Assembly: GCA_025617745.1 (NCBI GenBank)
Contig: CM046870.1
Span: 27,423,927-27,487,926, forward strand
From: Heliocidaris erythrogramma
Lineage: Eukaryota; Echinodermata; Echinoidea; Camarodonta; Echinometridae
Length of the DNA stretch: 64,000 nucleotides
Reading direction: 5' to 3'
Shown here: positions 33,816-45,964 of the stretch, one piece after another
Layout of the letters: each line of letters opens with the position of its first letter
How positions within the stretch are numbered: position 1 is the first letter of the stretch
Made by a program: the position numbers and the translations under genes
Notes under the pieces: generated by a model
The model's database searches: none
Seen by the model: only the letters and a program-made list of their open reading frames with translations
Told to the model about the DNA's origin: nothing

Positions 33816-35734
33816 TCATTTAAATCAAATAAGAAAGGGATATGGAGGAAGGACAACCCAAGGCCCAACGGTATTGTATTTAAGAAAGCTCTATACAATG
33901 CATTTCCGGTTTTTGTCAAATATATCCCTATTTTCTAAAAAAGTGAACTATATTTATCAATACTCCCTACACTTTGAAAGGCGCTTTGCCAGTGCCTTAA
34001 TAATTAAAAAAAACGATGTCTAATCCATACATCTACGTGGGAGGAGAGGACCCCCCCCCCCTCTCCCATCCACACACCCACATACACGCAGACATGTGCT
34101 TTGTTTTGAATATTGGAGTGTCATTGCCACACCTATTTTAAAGTTAGGGGAAGTACTGGTTGTCTATTTATGTACCCTTTTCGTTCTTTCTTTTTTATTT
34201 TTCCTCCTCTCTCTCTCTCTCTCTCGTCCTCTTTCCTTCCTTTTCCAGCTTCTTGTTTCTTTGTTTCTGCATGGTTTTCTGCAAGACATGGACCTCTTGC
34301 TTGTACTCTTATTTCCTTTTGTATACTGTTTACGTAGATTTATCAAGGAATAATTATTGTCATGCCTCTTTATTCTCAATGTGTTAATATATTTTGATAC
34401 ATGTGCATTAATATATTTTTCTGTATTCATTCTTATCCATCACGTGCAATTTTTTATGCTTGAAATTGGGAAATCAGATTGTAACACAATTTGTTGCATG
34501 ACAATAAATGAATCATTGAATCATCCAGATCCTCCCGTTTCTCAACTCCTGTGAAGACCTAATCCTTAGCCTTTATCTCAAGTTCCAGCAATCGTCCATT
34601 TGGGGGGAGATGAGGGGAAAGTTGGGGGGGGGTGGGATTCTCGTAGGGGGTAGTTGTCCTGGAGATTAGTTGTAGGGGTAGTTGTCGGGATACGGGCTTA
34701 GAAATTGCCGCGAAAAATTTGGGGTGGTTGTTTGTTTGTTTGTTTATTTATGTTTTAAGGCGCTTAACATTCAAGAGTGAATATTTGCGCCATTGGGATA
34801 GTAATATTTTCATAATACGTGATTTTAGTAACGTACAATTCATTGGCATCTACCGTTTTTACAGTGTGCCCCTGTTTATGGGCATGGATGGGAATGAAGT
34901 ATGCCCTCCCACGGTTGGGACTTTCAAATTTCCCCGAGTTAAAAATCACCTCTCAGAGCATTTGAGTGCATGTGCTTTCGTGGTAATTACTAACTTATTA
35001 ATTTCATTATATTCTTTGAAATCTTTATTTCGGTCTTCCTTATCATAATCTTAACAAAAATCATGACAAAAATTATCACCATGTTGATCGATCGTGATCC
35101 TATGAATAATAATCATCATGGTCATCCTCCTCCTCCTCCTGATCATATTATTAAATAATATGATCAAATTTTGATCATGTCATTTATTGAAGGTGAATTA
35201 TTGCGGGGGATGATACAAGCCAATCCTCCAGGCCACCCCCCCCCCCCATTACAAGGGCATGCGCATCATGTATTTTCTATGTTCGTTTGATCTTAATTCA
35301 ATTCTATCAAATTTATTCCCATTTCTTTATACTGTAAAGCATATTGGTTGTATGTAAACAACCACAGGACCAACGGCTTTAACCCTAATAGAGCCGGGTT
35401 ATTTAGATCCATCTCACAGCCGGGGGTGGGGGGCTGATTCTGCCCCCTAAGATCTCGGCCGTCCACCGCGCATTCGCAACGAAAATCGGCACACACGTCG
35501 CCGACCACGTAATCTACAAAACTGTATAGTCAATTTCTCCGAAAAATTTAATAACTAATTAATTATGCTAATTTATGCATAAAATTAATTTGCTCTAATT
35601 AATCAAATAAAGCCCCAAAACTGCAATTTTTGGTATAGATTTGGTATAAATTTGTTCTCAAAAGTTGCGCAAGACTTGAAAGAAAAAAGTAGTGAAGCGG
35701 CGTGGTGACTGCTTTTCGCGATGCGAGCCTATTA

Positions 35735-35862
35735 GGGTTAAGTCTTCTCCGAGGGACTTGAGGTTAATGCCTTACTAAAGGACATGAGTGCATCCTGGTT
35801 TCAAACACGCATCCTTCAGTTACAAAGCCACTGTTCGACCTCTGAGCTATCTCGCCTATCTC
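35735..35862 (-). mobile_element. tRNA-derived SINE fragment inside the TU-like element
   Basis: On the minus strand, GCGAGATAGCTCAGAGG resembles a polymerase III A box and GTGTTTGAAACCAGG a B box. The 3' phrase AAGGCATTAACCTCAAGTCC is shared with the SINE at 57118 (AAGGCATTAAACCTC). It is a SINE with a tRNA-like head. Confidence 0.55.
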
Positions 35863-36771
35863 TGAGGATTATGGACATGATAGAACAACACCTGGTGGCA
35901 ACACCTACTACAGCACCCCCCCCCCCCCCCGCCACCCGCACACAGACTATGCCATTTATGAATTGCTTTGACGAAAATTGTCAGTACTATGTGCTTGTAC
36001 CCAAACAAGATGGGTAGAATAGCGCAACGTGATCGGACTGATGGGGGGGGGGGGGGGGGGGGGGGGGGGGGTGGGTGACACAGGCGTAGCCAGGATTTTT
36101 CAATATGGGGCGTTTGTGAGCCCGCGAAGCGTGTTAATTTGGTGATGAGCACTCTTTGCGTGCTTCCCAGGGGGATGGATGCAGGGAGGGGGAGATTCCC
36201 CCATAGAGTTGTTAGGGGTATGTAACTATATGGTTTTCCCCCTCCCGCGCGAAGTGCGAAAGCTCTGACGTTTTATAGCAAATCTGAGATAAAGATAATG
36301 GCTCGTCGCAATACTGCACTGTATGTAACAGGGGTGGGTGCATGGAGGGGGGGGGGGGGGGGGGGGTCCCTCTGACGTTTTGTAGCAAATTTGAGAGAAA
36401 GATAAAGGTTCGTACATGTAGCACCTCCTTTTAGGCGGAAAGTTAGTTCGACACCCACGCAATGCTGCACTGCATGTATCAGCGGTGGATGCATGAATGG
36501 GGAGTTACTTCCCCCTCCCCGCGGGAAGCGCGAAAACTGACGCAAATTTCGTGGCTTTTATCGTTCTCTTCCTCCGCTTCCTCACGCTTTTTCGCTCTCG
36601 CCTGGTTTTAAGGGGTGTATTTGTTTCATCGCCCGTCCCCATATTGGCTCGACAAAGCCGTGGGGTGTCTAGATCCCATCCAAAATTATTATTTTTGTTC
36701 TTTCATATTTGAGTGTTCATTGAACAATGAAAATCATATTACAATATTTGACAAATCCTAACCATAACCTA

Positions 36772-37581
36772 CCCTGATAGCAGAAAGTGGTAAAAATTAC
36801 GTGATATTTACGTCGTGGTTTTCGTCTTTTTTACGTCCTGTAATTACGTCAATAAGGCGACAACTTGCACCAACGCAAGACGTCAAGAGGACGTCTTATT
36901 TTGACGTCATCTGTACACTGTAAAAACTGAAGTGCTGTATATAGCACTTTTTGAGGGCATGCATAGGGACTGCACTCAGAGTGCTATTGAATGCACACAG
37001 CGTGCTATTTCAGCACTTTCACGGGAGCTGGACCGGCTCCTTAAACTGCTAAACATTCATTAAAAAATGATTTGGGCGAGCTTCGAACCAGGGTCCGCTG
37101 ATCGAGAATTGCTGGCATTACCGCTAGACTAACTCACATTGTACGATTTAGAGTAGATCATATCGTTACATAGTGAATTTACGACACCACATAGTTCATG
37201 TTATCTACTTGACTCCCATGACTAAACGGGATTGCAAGAAGCATTCGTTAGTCCATCGGTAACGTCAGCGCCTCTCAATCAGCGGAACCTGGTTCGAGGC
37301 TCGCCACGGTCACTTTTTTTTTTGCTGGTAAATTAGCTACAAGTGCTACACTACAAGTGCTATAAACAGCATTTCAGGTGCAGTCACTATACATGCCCCT
37401 AAAAGTAGCACTTTAGTTTTTTCAGTGTACAAGACGTAGAGATGACGTCAAAATAAGACGTCCTCTTGACGTCTTGCGTTGGTGCAAGTTGTCGTCTTAT
37501 TGACGTAATTACAGGACGTAAAAAAGACGAAAACCACGACGTAAATATCACGTCATTTTTTAACACTTTCTGCTATCAGGG
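36772..37581. mobile_element. 810-bp TA-flanked foldback element, nested in the TU-like element
   Basis: Inverted arms of about 140 bp begin CCCTGATAGCAGAAAGTG and include ACGTGATATTTACGTCGTGG and ACGTCAAGAGGACGTC. TA flanks both ends (36770-36771, 37582-37583). Many ACGTC and GACGTC motifs occur in the arms. It interrupts the TU-like element at the inner edge of its right array. The centre is occupied by a second element (36916-37427). Confidence 0.88.
36916..37427. mobile_element. 512-bp TA-flanked element nested inside the 810-bp element
   Basis: Ends CACTGTAAAAACTGAAGTGC and, reversed, CACTGAAAAAACTAAAGTGC are inverted. TA flanks both sides (36914-36915, 37428-37429). Inside, a second inverted pair at about 37075-37130 and 37245-37310 carries tRNA-like text: AGTCCATCGGTAACG resembles an A box and CTGGTTCGAGGCTCGCC a B box with acceptor stem. 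Confidence 0.85.
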
Positions 37582-37583
37582 TA

Positions 37584-38340
37584 TTCTTCGATTATGAATA
37601 GCGCCCCTCTTTCGTGATTATGAATAGCGACCCTCTTCTTTGATTATGATTAGCGACCCTCATCTTCGATTATGAATAACGACCCTCTTCTGTGATTATG
37701 AATAGCGACCCTCTACTTCGATTATGAATAGCGACCCTCTTCTCTGATTATGAATAGCGACCCTCTTCTTTGATTATGAATAGCGACCCTCTTCTGTGAT
37801 TATGAATAGCGACCCTCTTCTTCGATTATGAATAGTGACCCTCTTCTCCGATTATGAATAGCGACCCTCTTCTCCGATTATGAATAGCGACCCTCTTCTG
37901 TGATTATGAATAGCGACCCGCTTCTCCGATTATGAATAGCGACCCTCTTCTCCGATTATGAATAGCGACCCTCTTCTCCGATTATGAATAGCTACCCTTA
38001 TGAATATTGACCTTTATGAATAGCGACCCTTATGATTAACGACCCCGATTTGGTATTATGAATAGCGACCCTGTATCTGTATTATGTATAGCGACCCTTA
38101 TGACTTATTATGAATAGCGGCCCTTATGAGTAATGACCCTTTTCTTCGATTATGAATAGCGACCCTCTTCTCATATTATGAATAGCAATCCTTATGAATA
38201 ATGCTCCTTATGAGTTTATGAATAGTGACCCCCTTTTCGCTTTATGAATAGCGACCCTATAGGTATAGGAAATTACACGTTATGACTAGCGGTCCTTATG
38301 AGCCACTGATCCTTATGACTAGCGGTCCTTATGACTAGCG
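37584..38340 (-). repeat. Right tandem array of the TU-like element
   Basis: An array of ATTATGAATAGCGACCCTC units, the reverse complement of the left array, with the same 26-bp period and the same CTTCTCCG and CTTCTGTG spacers. The outer part degenerates to CTTATGACTAGCGGTC. It is slightly longer than the left array. Confidence 0.92.
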
Positions 38341-38636
38341 AGGTTACCCCGTACGCTGATGGTTTCGGTGTGATTTTTTGTTTAACTTCAACTTTCATAA
38401 ATTGTGAACTATTAAGTTGCAATGGGATAAAGTGTGTGGCAAAATGGATTTAAAAAAAATGTGATTAAAACTTTTCTCAAGAAACGTTTGTATTGTAACC
38501 TTGGTGTTGACTTCATGGGGATTAAAGGAATTATTTCATCATAATCTAATGCACTGTCAACAAAAGAAATATCAAAGAATTGTACAGAATGAGACGACAT
38601 GTAGGACTGATTACAGAGAAGGCCTATTCTATACTG

Positions 38637-39310
38637 CATTGGCGGATCCAGGGGGGGGGCACTTCCGGTCCGTGCCCCCTTTTTGGAAGAAAAGTATGCA
38701 TTTTGACCATTTTCTCGATTGTGCCCCCCCCCCCTTTAGAATGAAGGCCTTTTTTTTTTCTTTTTTTTTTTGCTTGTCAGGGAATTATGGAAGGAAACTG
38801 GAACCCCATACCCCTCCCCCCCCCCACTGAACGAATTTTGAAGGTCTGGCGAATTTTTTTTTGGTCGACACCCCCCCCCCCTCTAATTTTCCCATCATGC
38901 CACATTCTAGTTTGTAGAAGCTTAGAATGTATCTTTAGGCAATTTTCCACATGTGCAACATCAAAAATAATAGTTTGAATATAAAATGTACCTATTTTCC
39001 AAACACCTGTTTGTCGAAATTCAAAATAAAATGGAATTAATTTTCAAATTATAATCTCAATTTAGCAGTTACTGTAAGGTGGCGCTGTTCAAGTTTTGCC
39101 AGTTTACTGCCATTTTAAAATGCAGAATTTGCTGAAGCTAAATATATTATGGATATCAGTAATATTAGGATATAAATATACATGTAGTTTATAAATAACG
39201 GTTTTAAAGGGTTCAAAATCTGAGAGAAATGTAATTCACATTGCATTGGTCCCTATAACTAAAAGGAAGAACAAACTTCAAATCAAAGAAAATACAGCTA
39301 GCGAGACTAG
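38637..39310. other. Interspersed repeat debris upstream of gene B
   Basis: It starts with a hAT-like end (GGCGGATCCAGGGGG) and contains G, C and T runs and AT-rich sequence. No ORF with coding character and no clear second terminus. Confidence 0.4.
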
Positions 39311-39379
39311 TGATTCTGATTGAGATTACTGAGTGTATAGGCTTCCTGAATTATTTTGTTGTCAGTGCAGTCTGTATGG

Positions 39380-39600
39380 TAAATCATAGTGAAAGAGACG
39401 TAGTACTCGAAAAAAAAAATCGAGTGATCACTAACGTCACTCCCTGCAGGGGGAATGAAAATAGAGTAAAACTCGACTCTTTTCTTTTTAGAGAGCACTG
39501 GATAGTCACTCAATATTCACTCCTAAACAAGTGATCGCTGACGTCACTACCGGGGGAGTGGAAATATTGTGAACATTCACTCTTTTTTTAGAGAGAGGCT
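39380..39600 (+). repeat. Two tandem copies of a CRE-like module
   Basis: GAGTGATCACTAACGTCACT and AAGTGATCGCTGACGTCACT begin two roughly 75-100-bp direct copies, each followed by an ACTCTTTTcTTTTTAGAGAG-like stretch. The second holds a full TGACGTCA palindrome, the classic CREB/ATF site. They lie about 1.1 kb upstream of the gene B start. Regulatory use is an inference. Confidence 0.45.
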
Positions 39601-39639
39601 AGATAATTCTCATAATTCTCGCTAAAGTGCAAATCCCAG

Positions 39640-40626
39640 ATGCAAAAATGAATTTCGCTTTAAATCCAAAGTACTTTAATATCCCTGCTTTAATAATCTG
39701 CTAAAACGATCCTCAAATGGTTTGGAGGCATCAACTACAACATGACACCCCGCCCAAACCAAATCTTAGAACGGATATGCGCCTAACGCCACTGACTTTG
39801 GACGGTAAGTGTAATAAAGTTCTCGTGTTTTAGTTGAAAATTATCTGTAGAGCACGTGGCGAAAAAAGGTAATTGTGCTGACTCAGGATGACAAAGCAAA
39901 AAATTAACTGTCGCCTCGAATATGACCTTAAATTAATTGTGCACGTAGACCCTAGTCTTGTTTATTGCTGTTTTTGTGAGGACTGGTGCGCTAGATATCG
40001 AACATTTTCTAGTTGGACCTGGATCCTCCATGCATTGATCATAGAAATGGTATTTTATTGTATTTTATTAGAATCTGAATTAAAAAATACATTCTGAGAG
40101 AAAGAGAGAGAGAGAGGAGGGGGGGGGGGGGGGAGAGAAAGAGAGAGAGAGAGGGGGGGGGGGGGGGGGGCAAAGGGAGGGTATGCATGGTCGGTGGAGC
40201 ATGCTGGTGACGTTTTGATACATCAAGTAGGAGCCAACCTATGGAGCCAACCCATGAGCTCTGCACCTCCTTCGGCCACGCCCCACTGATCTCTATGGAA
40301 AAAGATCAATGCCACGCCCCCACGCGGCCCCGCCCACTTTTCGCGTTCACAGTATATTATGGTATTAGCATTCATATTTGTGTTGAAGAAACAAATATTA
40401 CAGCAAGGTATGTCAAAGAAAAATATAAAAAATATTCATTATAATTCCTGAAAAGGTTCCCCCCCCCCCTTCAAATTAGCTTATGAATAATCCCAGCAAA
40501 AATATCTGAAGTGAAAATATTTAACACATTTGTAATACAGTACTCAGTAGCGTACCATATCTGCTTGACTAGCACGTACGATTGACTATTCGACTGCTGA
40601 AGAACGTCCCCACATTCATAATCAAA
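39640..40626 (+). promoter_or_regulatory. Upstream region of carbonyl reductase B, shared with C
   Basis: Collinear with 51740-53314 upstream of gene C: GAGCACGTGGCGAAAA, GACTCAGGATGACAAAGC, GGTGACGTTTTGATACA, GGCCACGCCCCACTGATCTC, TATGTCAAAGAAAAAT and GCTTGACTAGCA recur in the same order. Two CCACGCCCC boxes (about 40275 and 40311), of KLF/Sp1 type, and the flanking ACTGATCTCT / GATCAATGCC inverted pair are kept in both. A CACGTG E-box lies in the GAGCACGTGGCG phrase. No TATA box was identified. GA and G tracts at 40098-40170 break the homology. Confidence 0.6.
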
Positions 40627-43600
40627 ATGCCTCCAAAAGTGGCTGTTGTAAGTAGATTTCTTGAGTGATTAATTAAGTGATCCTCACCAGCTGTAAATAC
40701 GAAATATTTGATCTATAAAATAAATGTTGTAGATTCTACACAGTACACGCAAACTTTTCTCACCAACGTAGCTCCATCGCAACGCCAGCGGTACGCTCCG
40801 GTGACCTGGTGGTGGTGCTTCGGGGCGGAGTTCTGTTACTGCTGACTCACGGGCCTGCCGTGTGCGCGGCATTTATTAGAGCCAGATTCCCCCTAACCCC
40901 AGGGAGCTCCAACGCGAGCTCCCTGGGGTTAGATTCCCCCTCGACTTGGGCTGTGATAATGTGCTTGAATGTTTATAACCAAAAATTGTAGATCCATCAC
41001 TGGGAGTCGTACCGGAAAACTAGACTGAAATTGAAAAATCAGTCTTCTTTCGTTTGGTGATATGCTCCGCTGAGACTACTTCTGGCTTCACGGAGGAGAA
41101 CCTCAAAAAGTCAAGAAATGTTATTAAAACTCCTCCAAACAGACAGATTTTTCTGTAAAACCAGAAACTTTCCTGACATAAAACTTTCGCAAATCCAATT
41201 TTGCAGCAAGAAACTTTTGCGAATTGCAATAAGTCTATGTTGTTTCAATTGTGATTTGATTATTTCGTAGCACGAAACTTTCACGAATCTTGACCAGTCG
41301 CAAAATTTGCGAAAGTTTCATGCATGCAAATATTTCAGGTTTTACATTAGTTTTTTATTTCTGAGAAACCAATATTCATAGTTATAGTTTCTAAATAGCT
41401 AAATTTAACATAAGTTTCATTCAAAAATATGAACGATTTTTTGCTACATTGAGGTAATGGTTTTCATGATTACTATTTTGGTTGCAGTCTGGTGCTGACA
41501 GAAGCTGAAATTAGTGCAAGGTCATTCTTTAATTTGTCTTTCTTTTCAATTTTACAGGTAACTGGAAGCAACTCTGGAGTTGGTCTTGCAACTGTGCGTG
41601 CTCTTTGCAAGCACTTTGGTGAGAATGGGGTGGTGTACTTGACTGCCAGGAACGAGGAGCGCGGGATGCAGGCATTGGAAATCCTGAAGAAAGAGGGGCT
41701 CAATCCTAGATTCCACCTGCTTGATGTCAGCGATGTGACGAGCATGGAGAAACTTCGAGATGACATCAAGACTGAACATGGCGGCTTGGACATCCTGGTT
41801 AACAATGCAGGCGCTGCTTACAAGGTGAGTTTTGCTACCGGATTATAAAACCTAGACCTGTAGAGAAAGGGGGGGGGGGGGCGGGGGGGAGGCAACAGCA
41901 TTATGGGGAAGGAGGAAGGGGTACCTGTAATGCTCGCTTGATGAAATACATGTCTTTTAACTAGGCCATTAATGACGGGGAGGGTGTGGGAGGAGATTAT
42001 ATTCTTTCCATGTTCACCTCTTCCCCCATGCTAATACATAGCACTGTCCAGGTAGTCAAAGTGGAAAATGCTGATTTGTTGTAAATGTCTTGAATATTAT
42101 TTATTGAAAGTTTATCAGAATATCAAATTGACATAACTGACATTGCATTGCAATATATTTATAGGTATTTTTTCTTTGATGGATCTCTTAAAATACAAAT
42201 AAAAAGGCTTTAAGTGCACTGTTAAGGTTATTACTATCAAGCCTGTGCCTAAAATCTTGGGCTTAGGTTTCAAGGTTTGTAATTTCGCTAACGCCCTCAC
42301 AAGAATATAATTGAGAGCTATATATGCGAGAATAAATCATTTTTGTTGAAGTTTTGCTCTATACATCAACACTCCGATAGTGTAGTTTATTATAATCTTA
42401 CCCCCAAAAAAGATGTTAATTAGTGGTTTATATATTCTCTTTTTAATTAGGGTAATGACACCCCAATGTCTGAACAGGCGGCAGGAAGCATCAAGACCAA
42501 CTATCTGGGAGTTCTTCTAATGACCAACACATTCCTACCTCTTATGAGGGATGGCGGAAGGTGAGATCAAAATTAAATATGCTTAATGTATACCACCTGA
42601 AAGTCCATGTTTTTTCCTGTGATGCAGGAAGTAGCAGAGTATTAATGGTGCAGTGGTGTTTTGTCTTTTGAGAGAGATATATATATATATATATATATAC
42701 AAATTATGTATAACAATGCGCCCTCCCGGCTATTACCATAATGGCTTTATGGCAACACAAGGACTTGGGACCCTTGTTGTGCGGTTATATATATATATAT
42801 ATATATATACATACAAAACTATGGTTATGGGGACCTATAACAATGGGATTTATTCCGTCAGAGCGAAAACAACCCGATTACGCGGACATCGAGCAAGGTT
42901 ATGGGGACATTGGGATGACGTATAACAATGCGAATATCCCCATAACCATATATATACAAGTATATATATATATATATATATATTAATATAATTGTCAGGA
43001 AATAACAACAGTTTGGCAACTCTCGTGGAAATAAATACAATGTGAAAGAAATGAGAGAATAATGGTTGCGTAACTTAAATCCAAGTTCCCCATACAGAGC
43101 TGTCCTCCCTTTTCCGTCTCCGTGGTCTCCGTGGTCTAGTGGTTAAGGCATGGACCTGGGTTCGATTCCCAGCAGAGACATTTTTTTCAACCTTTGCGAA
43201 AAAATTCCAAAAAAGGAGAGAAAAAGAGAGAGAGAGAAAGAGAAAGAGAAAGAGAGAGAGAGTTAAAACTGTTCTGCGACGGAGATCAAAATAGAGAGTT
43301 GCACAAAATAAATCACTCCGTTATAGGCGACAATTTTTTATTTTCGCCAGACCTCCAAAATTTGCTCGGGGGGGGGGGGGGGGGGGGGGGGGGGTATGGG
43401 GGGTCCAGTTAAAAAAAAGGTCTTCTTTCTAAAAGGTGGGGGGGGACCCACAATCAAGAAAATGACGGATCGTCTATGGTCAAAATGCATACTTTTCTTC
43501 CAAAAGGGGGGGGGGCACGGGCCGGAAGTGCCCCCCCTGGATCTGCCAATGCTATAGGTTTTAGTAATTGCCAGGTAGATATTTCTCCTAATTTCTCAAA

Positions 43601-45914
43601 TTACAGTGGAACCTTGTACAGAAAACTACGACTAAAAACTCTTATTATAGCAAGGTAAGTTTGCCAGTGCCACTTTTAGTATTTTATATAACAATGTTTT
43701 GATATTTTGAAATAACAAAGTAATTTCTATGTTACTTATAGGACTTTGTTATATGAAAATTTGAAAATTCTACTGTGTTTCAATATAAAGATATACAACA
43801 CATTCTTATTCATTTATTACAAAGAAGTTTTGAAAGCTTGTACTAGGGTGATAACTTTTAAACATTTTTGTTCAATTTACATGTAGGATTGTTCATGTTG
43901 CTAGCTTAGCGGCCTCTATGACGTACAATAAGATGAGTAAAGAACTCCAGAAGCGATTCAAGGAGGCCTCGACTGAGCAGGGTGTGACAGACCTCATGAA
44001 TGAATTCGTCGAGTGAGTAGAGACTGCCAATACAAGGGCTGAAGTTTGAACTCTGAAAACATGTGATTTATTGCCCTTTCACACAAGGGAACGTTTATAC
44101 GAAATTAGTTTAAAAGAGTATCGTATTTATAAAGAAACATTGTGCAGCAACAGTGGCCTACTCAAAGGAATGCTGTATAAAAAAGGAGCTTTAATAGCGA
44201 AATGAAGTGACATGAAAAGACACGTCCAGAACACAAAATGCTTAATTATTGAAAATGATATACTTTAATGGCAATGAGGTAGAATCATATATCATTAGGA
44301 TGTGGGATGTGGAACTATACCAAGCTAGTAAATATCCCTACTACCTCAGGGGCGGATATGGGGGGGGGGGGAGGGGGCGAATCGGCCGTGCCCCCCTTTT
44401 GAAACCCAACTGGCATACCTTAAGTACACAATTAATTAAAATGCCTCCTTAATTGTGTACTTTTCCCGCTTTGTGCCCCTTCCTGGATCCGCCCTGTACC
44501 TGGATTGGGCTTAATATTACAAATAAATGTCATCCAGATGTGTCAAATTACAATATTTATTAAATGATATTATTAACTGTTATGCCTTGTGTGTTCGGGA
44601 CATGTCTTATCGTGCCACTATATTTCGCTAATATAAGTGCCCTAGAGAAAGTAGTATTGGGGAGGTCAACTTACACCATAATTTAAAGGGAAGGTAAACC
44701 CTGGCGATTTAGTTAGCTGTTTAGTTGAAGGGCACATTGTTGATTATATATGTCGAATTTCAACACATTTGGGCCCCCCTAACGCCGTCAACAAGTAGTG
44801 AGAAATATCATTTTGTCGTCTGCTAGAAGGTCCTATATCGATCGTGTGCGTCGCCATTTTGAACAGATAAGTACCCGGATGCCGCCATTATTACGCGTTT
44901 CAAAATGGTGTACTGCCAGGCGTTCGGATGCTCCAATCGGTCGGGAAAAGGAGGAAATTTGAGTTTCCATTCCTTTCCTAACTTTTCCCGACCGATTGGA
45001 GCATCCGAACACCTGGCAGTACACCATTTTGAAACGCGTAATAATGGCGGCATCCGGGTACTTCTGGTCCGAGAGGTCCGACAAAACGTCACAGGGCGGG
45101 GCTTATCTGTTCAAAATGGCGACGCACACGATAGATATATATAGGACCTTCTAGCAGACGACAAAATGATATTTCTAACTACTTGTTGACGGCGTTAGGG
45201 GGGCCCAAATGTGTTGAAATTCGACATATATAATCAACAATGTGCCCTTCAACTAAACAGCTAACTAAATCGCCAGGGTTTACCTTCCCTTTAAGTTAAG
45301 TTTTAGCTTATATCATGTGCATTGTTAGTACACCAGATTTGGTTTTAAAAGAGGGACATGGTTTGGTTGTACCCCCCACACACACACACACCCACCCATA
45401 TATCTGCCACTGGGGGCGAGTAACATTTGGCAGGTGTATATTGGATTACATGGCAGTCACTAAACAGGGTCCATATTTCCATGCATTGCTGTCAAAATTT
45501 AAAAGTTTCAATAAAAAACAATCTTATGGTGAGGCACCTATGAAAGGGTTTTATTATAACAGATTTAAGTGTATTCTTGTAACATTTGTAACTCTACAAC
45601 TGCTTTATATCACCTTAACTTGTTTTTATAACTTATTTTATCTTCTGTTGGGATTGAATACAACCAAAATCCATAAATTCACTATCAATGTATAACAAAT
45701 TTAAAGTGTACCAATCACGAAAAAATATTTTGCTTCGACGCTCGCACACTATAGGGCCCGCGCAGAATCAAGTAAGAGTTGGCTTCTGCGCTGCATGAGT
45801 GGGATTTATGTTTTCCTTTATTTTCTTCGTACTCTTTAATTGTTAATCCATAGAGGGTCAGGTAAAGTGTTCTGGGGTTTATTTCATATATTCTAGCTGT
45901 ACATATATACATGT

Positions 45915-45964
<50 letters not shown>

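Larger units (their letters stand above)
33201..38350. mobile_element. 5.15-kb TU-like foldback transposon
   Basis: Terminal sequence GGGGTCTGCTCGCTAGTCAG at the left matches the reverse complement of the right end, GGGGTAACCTCGCTAGTCAT. The 8-bp GTACGCTG flanks it exactly (33193-33200 and 38351-38358), and a paralogous empty site exists at 49530-49560. Both ends are long inverted arrays of a roughly 26-bp unit with core GGGTCGCTATTCATAAT. The middle (33840-36770) has no transposase: it holds a CT tract, a LINE-like tail near 34500, a SINE-like segment and G/C runs. A pair of nested mini-elements sits next to the right array. Long inverted ends made of tandem repeats with 8-bp duplications are the known design of sea urchin TU elements (from memory). 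It is non-autonomous. Confidence 0.9.
32737..38640 (+). repeat. Duplicated block, copy 2, split by the TU-like element
   Basis: The first part (32737-33200) repeats 31664-32115 almost exactly. After the 33201-38350 insertion the block resumes with GTACGCTGATGGTTTCGGTG and continues to about 38637, where a hAT-like repeat starts. In the uninterrupted copy at 49530 the joint reads AGTAGTACGCTGATGGTTTC, giving an empty-site reference for the insertion. Confidence 0.85.

Noticed and set aside
33840-36770. A transposase gene within the TU-like element
   Set aside because: All frames are short and low-complexity (CT, G and C runs); no DDE or other transposase motif was seen.
41492-41557. An ATG upstream of exon 2 in gene B giving MLTEAEISARS before the SDR sequence (similar in C at 55196)
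   Set aside because: It reads through intron sequence with a good acceptor at 41557/41558; the 21-nt exon MPPKVAV splices in phase and matches the known N-terminus of the family.
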